The position numbers were made by a program, and so were the translations under genes. Positions 59,372 to 64,000 of a stretch of 64,000 nt of DNA are shown here, one piece after another. How positions within the stretch are numbered: the stretch's first letter is position 1; each line of letters opens with the position of its first letter. Below the pieces are notes generated by a model. That model was not told the origin of the DNA and did not search any database. It saw only the letters and a list, made by a program, of their open reading frames with translations. The stretch comes from Desulfobulbus sp. (GTDB lineage Bacteria > Desulfobacterota > Desulfobulbia > Desulfobulbales > Desulfobulbaceae), in assembly GCA_011051875.1 (NCBI GenBank), contig DRKI01000053.1:1-64000 (forward strand). Direction: 5' to 3'.

Positions 59372-60124
59372 ATGTTCGGGTTACAGGGAAAGGTTGCACT
59401 CATAACCGGTGGTTCCAGGGGGATCGGGCGGGCCATTGCCATCCGGTTGGCGGAAAACGGTGTCAACATCGTGGTCAACTACGTTCGTCACCGCCGGGAT
59501 GCGGAGGAAACCGTGGCCGCGGTCCGGGCCAGGGGGGTCGAATGTCTTGCCATCAAGGCCAACGTGGCCAGGGAGGAGGATGTGGCCCGGATGTTTGACG
59601 GGATCCGGGAATCCTACAACCGGCTCGATATCCTGGTCAGCAATGCGGCCTCCGGGGTTCTCAAGCCGGCCATGGAACTGACCACCCGCCACTGGAACTG
59701 GGCCATGGACATCAATGCCCGTGCCCTGCTTGCCCTGGCCCAGCACGCCGTGCCCATGATGGAACGTGGTGGCCGGATCATGGCGGTCTCGAGTCTCGGT
59801 GCTGTCCGGGCCGTGCCCAACTATACGGTGGTCGGGGCCTCCAAGGCGGCCCTTGAGTCCCTGGTCCGGCACCTGGCCGTGGAACTCGGGCCAAGGGGCA
59901 TCCTTGTCAACACCATCAGCGCCGGTGTGGTGGATACCGATGCCCTGAAAAAGTTTCCCAACCGGGACCAGATAATTTCGCAGTCCCTGGAGCGCACCCC
60001 CATGGGCCGGCTGACCACGCCCGATGACGTGGCGAACCTGGCGCTGTTTCTCTGCAGTGACCTGGCCTCCATGATTCACGGCCAGGTGGTGGTGGTGGAC
60101 GGCGGGTATGCCATTCAGGGGTGA
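59372..60124 (+). CDS. fabL: FabL-type enoyl-ACP reductase (short-chain dehydrogenase)
   Basis: 250 residues. The NAD(P) loop is TGGSRGIGRAIAIRLAENG. NAASGVLKPAMEL and NTISAGVVDTDALKKFPNRD closely match the recalled Bacillus FabL sequence. The catalytic pair is Y-x6-K (NYTVVGASK), the FabL spacing, not the Y-x3-K of ketoreductases such as FabG. It would reduce enoyl-ACP in fatty-acid elongation. Other short-chain reductase functions are possible. AGGTGA stands before the ATG at 59372; a longer frame from 59216 runs upstream without support. Confidence 0.82.
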   Translation: MFGLQGKVALITGGSRGIGRAIAIRLAENGVNIVVNYVRHRRDAEETVAAVRARGVECLAIKANVAREEDVARMFDGIRESYNRLDILVSNAASGVLKPAMELTTRHWNWAMDINARALLALAQHAVPMMERGGRIMAVSSLGAVRAVPNYTVVGASKAALESLVRHLAVELGPRGILVNTISAGVVDTDALKKFPNRDQIISQSLERTPMGRLTTPDDVANLALFLCSDLASMIHGQVVVVDGGYAIQG

Positions 60125-60342
60125 GCGTTCCGGATGACCCGGCAGAGACATTCGAAGATGGCCGTTATGGCACCATAGAGCAACAGGGCGGTCAGAAGGG
60201 AAGGCCAGGTCGATGAGTCGGCATGGATCAGCCGCTGGACGGGCCGGTAGAGGGCGGCTGCAAAGCCCGATGCGTGCAGCATCCAGAACCCGGGAAAGGT
60301 CAGGCCCAGTACCAGGTAGAAGCTCTGTCGGATAAATCTCAT
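60115..60342 (-). CDS. Small two-helix membrane protein (tentative)
   Basis: A 75-residue frame with two predicted membrane helices, FYLVLGLTFPGFWMLHASGF and LLTALLLYGAITAIFECL, and a polar basic C-terminus. It overlaps the end of fabL by 10 bases tail to tail. GGAGG lies 12 bases before the ATG at 60342, a bit far. A longer frame from 60522 exists but adds a Gly/Arg-rich part of doubtful reality. No family recognised. Confidence 0.45.
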   Translation of the reverse strand: MRFIRQSFYLVLGLTFPGFWMLHASGFAAALYRPVQRLIHADSSTWPSLLTALLLYGAITAIFECLCRVIRNAHP

Positions 60343-62231
<1,889 letters not shown>

Positions 62232-62273
62232 GGGGATTCCGGGCCGGCCGCACTCCCGGCAGGCTGCCGTCCC

Positions 62274-64000
62274 ATGACCGCAATGAAACCCGACTTCCAG
62301 GAATATATCCGCAACCACGTTGTCCTGGCCGACGGTGCCCTGGGCTCCTATCTCTTTGAAAAGGGTGTGGAGCGCGGCCGCAACCTGGACCTGCTCAACC
62401 TGCAGGCGCCGGATATCATCTTCAGTGCCCACGAGGAATACATCCGGGCCGGCAGCCAGCTCATCGAGACCAACACCTTTGGCGCCAACCGGTTCAAGCT
62501 GCGCGAGGCCGGCGCCGAGGACCGGGTGCGGGAGATCAACCGGGCCGGCGCCGCCATTGCGGTCAAGGCGGCCGGGCACCAGGTCTATGTCGCCGGCTCC
62601 ATCGGGCCCTCCGGGGTCGGTTTTCCCCAGGACGAAGACGATGTGGGGCCGGAGGAGATCCGGGATGCTTTCCGGGAGCAGGTGATCGGTCTGGCCGAGG
62701 GCGGGGTGGATCTCCTGATCATCGAGACCTTCCGCAACCTGGAGGAGATCCTGCTGGCCATCGGGGTGGCCCGCGAGGAGGCGCCGGAGCTGCCCATTAT
62801 CGCCCAGATGGTCTTCCCGGCCCGGGCCATGACCGTGCGCGGCGACGATGCGCTCGGCTGCGGCATCAGGATGCGTGATGCCGGGGCCGCGGTGGTGGGG
62901 ACCAACTGCGGCCGCGGCATCGACGCCATGGTGACCGCCATCGGCCGCATGTCGTCCCTGGCCGGGGACGGGGTGCCGCTGTCGGCCTTTCCCAATGCCG
63001 GCATGCCGGAGATGGTGGGCCACCGTATGATCTACCCGGCCCAGCCGGCCTACATGGCCGCCCGGGCCAGGGAGATGATCAAGTTCGGGGTCCATCTCAT
63101 CGGCGGCTGCTGCGGCACCACGCCGGCCCATGTCCAGGAGTTCCGTTCCGTGCTCCGGATCAGGCCGGTCCGGGTCCGCGGCGAGGTGCTGCCGGCCGCG
63201 ACACGGGAGACCAGGGAGTCCGGACCTTCCCGGCCCGGTGGCTTCCTCTCCGGCCTGCAGCCCGGCCGGCTGCCGATCATCGTCGAGCTGGATCCGCCCA
63301 CCCATCTCGACGTGGAGCCCGTGCTCCAGGGAGCGGAACGGCTCGCCGACGTCGGTGTGGATGCCATTTCCCTGGGCGAGAATCCCCTGGCCATCCTGCG
63401 GACCGGTAACCTGGGCATGGCGACCCTGATCAGGAACCGGACCGGGATCCAGACCATCATCCACCAGACCGGCCGGGACCTCAACGCCCTGGGGTTGCAG
63501 TCCAGGATGATGGAGGCGCACCTGCTGGGCATCGAGGCCGTGCTTGCGGTCAGCGGCGATTCGGCCAGCGGCACCGACCAGCCCGGTGTCTCCGGCGTTT
63601 TCGACCTGCGCTCACCCGGCCTGATCGCCATGCTCGACGGCCTGAACCGGGGAGTGAACCTGGCCGGCCGCCCGATCAAGAAGGCAACCAACTTCTCCAT
63701 CGGTGCCGCCTTCAGCTTCAGGCCGGCCAGCCCGGGCGTCCAGATCGGGCGCCTGGAGAAAAAAGCCGCCCTGGGCGCCCGTTTCGCCATGACCCAGCCC
63801 CTCTTCTCCCGCCGGGTGGTGGAGCAGATGATGGAGCAGGTGGCGCACCTGGACATCCTCGTCTTTCCCGGGATCTTTCCCCTTATTTCGGCCAGGAATG
63901 CCGAGTTTCTCCACAACGAGGTCCCCGGCATCCTGGTGCCGGACCGGCTGCGGAAGAAGCTGGCCGGATATGACCAGATGGAGGATCAGCGCAAGGCGGC
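62274..64000 (+). CDS. Homocysteine S-methyltransferase/methylenetetrahydrofolate reductase fusion (3' end outside window)
   Basis: At least 575 residues to the window edge, with no stop. The N-terminal domain (about 1-300) is a homocysteine methyltransferase with LADGALGSYLFEKG, ETNTFGANRFKL and zinc cysteines in VVGTNCGRG and GGCCGTTPAH. From about residue 340 the MTHFR fold begins with IIVELDPPTHLDVEP, and HQTGRDLNALGLQ and MTQPLFSRRVV follow. It transfers and reduces one-carbon units to make methionine, without the cobalamin domain of MetH visible so far. It is 42 bases after ilvC. The ATG at 62283 is an alternative start. Confidence 0.9.
   Translation, partial: MTAMKPDFQEYIRNHVVLADGALGSYLFEKGVERGRNLDLLNLQAPDIIFSAHEEYIRAGSQLIETNTFGANRFKLREAGAEDRVREINRAGAAIAVKAAGHQVYVAGSIGPSGVGFPQDEDDVGPEEIRDAFREQVIGLAEGGVDLLIIETFRNLEEILLAIGVAREEAPELPIIAQMVFPARAMTVRGDDALGCGIRMRDAGAAVVGTNCGRGIDAMVTAIGRMSSLAGDGVPLSAFPNAGMPEMVGHRMIYPAQPAYMAARAREMIKFGVHLIGGCCGTTPAHVQEFRSVLRIRPVRVRGEVLPAATRETRESGPSRPGGFLSGLQPGRLPIIVELDPPTHLDVEPVLQGAERLADVGVDAISLGENPLAILRTGNLGMATLIRNRTGIQTIIHQTGRDLNALGLQSRMMEAHLLGIEAVLAVSGDSASGTDQPGVSGVFDLRSPGLIAMLDGLNRGVNLAGRPIKKATNFSIGAAFSFRPASPGVQIGRLEKKAALGARFAMTQPLFSRRVVEQMMEQVAHLDILVFPGIFPLISARNAEFLHNEVPGILVPDRLRKKLAGYDQMEDQRKA

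Overview
The window is about 64 kb of GC-rich, gene-dense bacterial DNA in short operons on both strands. I see no rRNA, tRNA, CRISPR, phage or insertion-sequence genes. The gene content suggests an anaerobic Gram-negative bacterium of the Desulfobacterota, perhaps near Desulfobulbales. The pointers are paired phenylacetate-CoA ligases around a Liv transporter, WaaA and Lol outer-membrane genes, a PAS/GGDEF/EAL regulator, an NtrC-type regulator and a PilB/HDOD pair. This placement is inference from gene content only.

Region by region: 1-7762 holds an aromatic or branched-chain acid module: a truncated paaK, a tandem-ACT protein, livK, a terminator, livHMGF and a second paaK. 7775-9643 holds small periplasmic and folding genes (an OB-fold-like secreted protein, an FKBP isomerase) and a tiny Lys/Cys-rich protein with a strong terminator. 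9774-14722 (minus) is a block of four exported proteins: a beta-helix protein, an FG-GAP protein and two unknowns. Three of them end in similar short Leu-rich tails. 14943-20208 is biosynthetic: hisD-rsmG, then leuB, a divergent prs and asd. 20308-26480 (minus) carries rlmD, a core-MetE-like protein, lysS, lolC/E and lolD.

26776-30813 encodes an NtrC-type regulator followed by a GAF-PAS-PAS-GGDEF-EAL protein. 31188-39562 holds an aminotransferase, grpE, dnaK, trpS, a minus-strand cyclophilin-FKBP fusion and waaA. 39920-47159 holds carA, carB, ftsH and folP. 47548-50300 is a PilB-type ATPase with an HDOD protein. 50376-53495 (minus) is an unusual M1 peptidase-ChaN-PDZ fusion, followed by a PA14 protein. 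54619-64000 holds serA, an aconitase, a candidate sigma54-driven small RNA, a DUF362 protein, a FabL-type enoyl reductase, a plant-like ilvC and a homocysteine methyltransferase/MTHFR fusion cut by the window end.

The most unusual non-coding signals are two families of dispersed intergenic repeats. Family 1 has three copies near 6.2, 31.0 and 54.4 kb. Family 2 has two copies near 26.6 and 39.7 kb and is bounded by inverted GATCACG-type ends. The second signal of interest is a -24/-12 promoter placed just before a pyrimidine-rich stretch and a perfect intrinsic terminator at 58.0-58.1 kb.

Many genes form linked amino-acid pathways: leuB/ilvC (branched chain), asd and the methionine enzymes, hisD/prs, serA, and carAB/folP. 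Positions, motifs and repeat alignments were read by eye. Family names rest on motif recognition, not on database searches.
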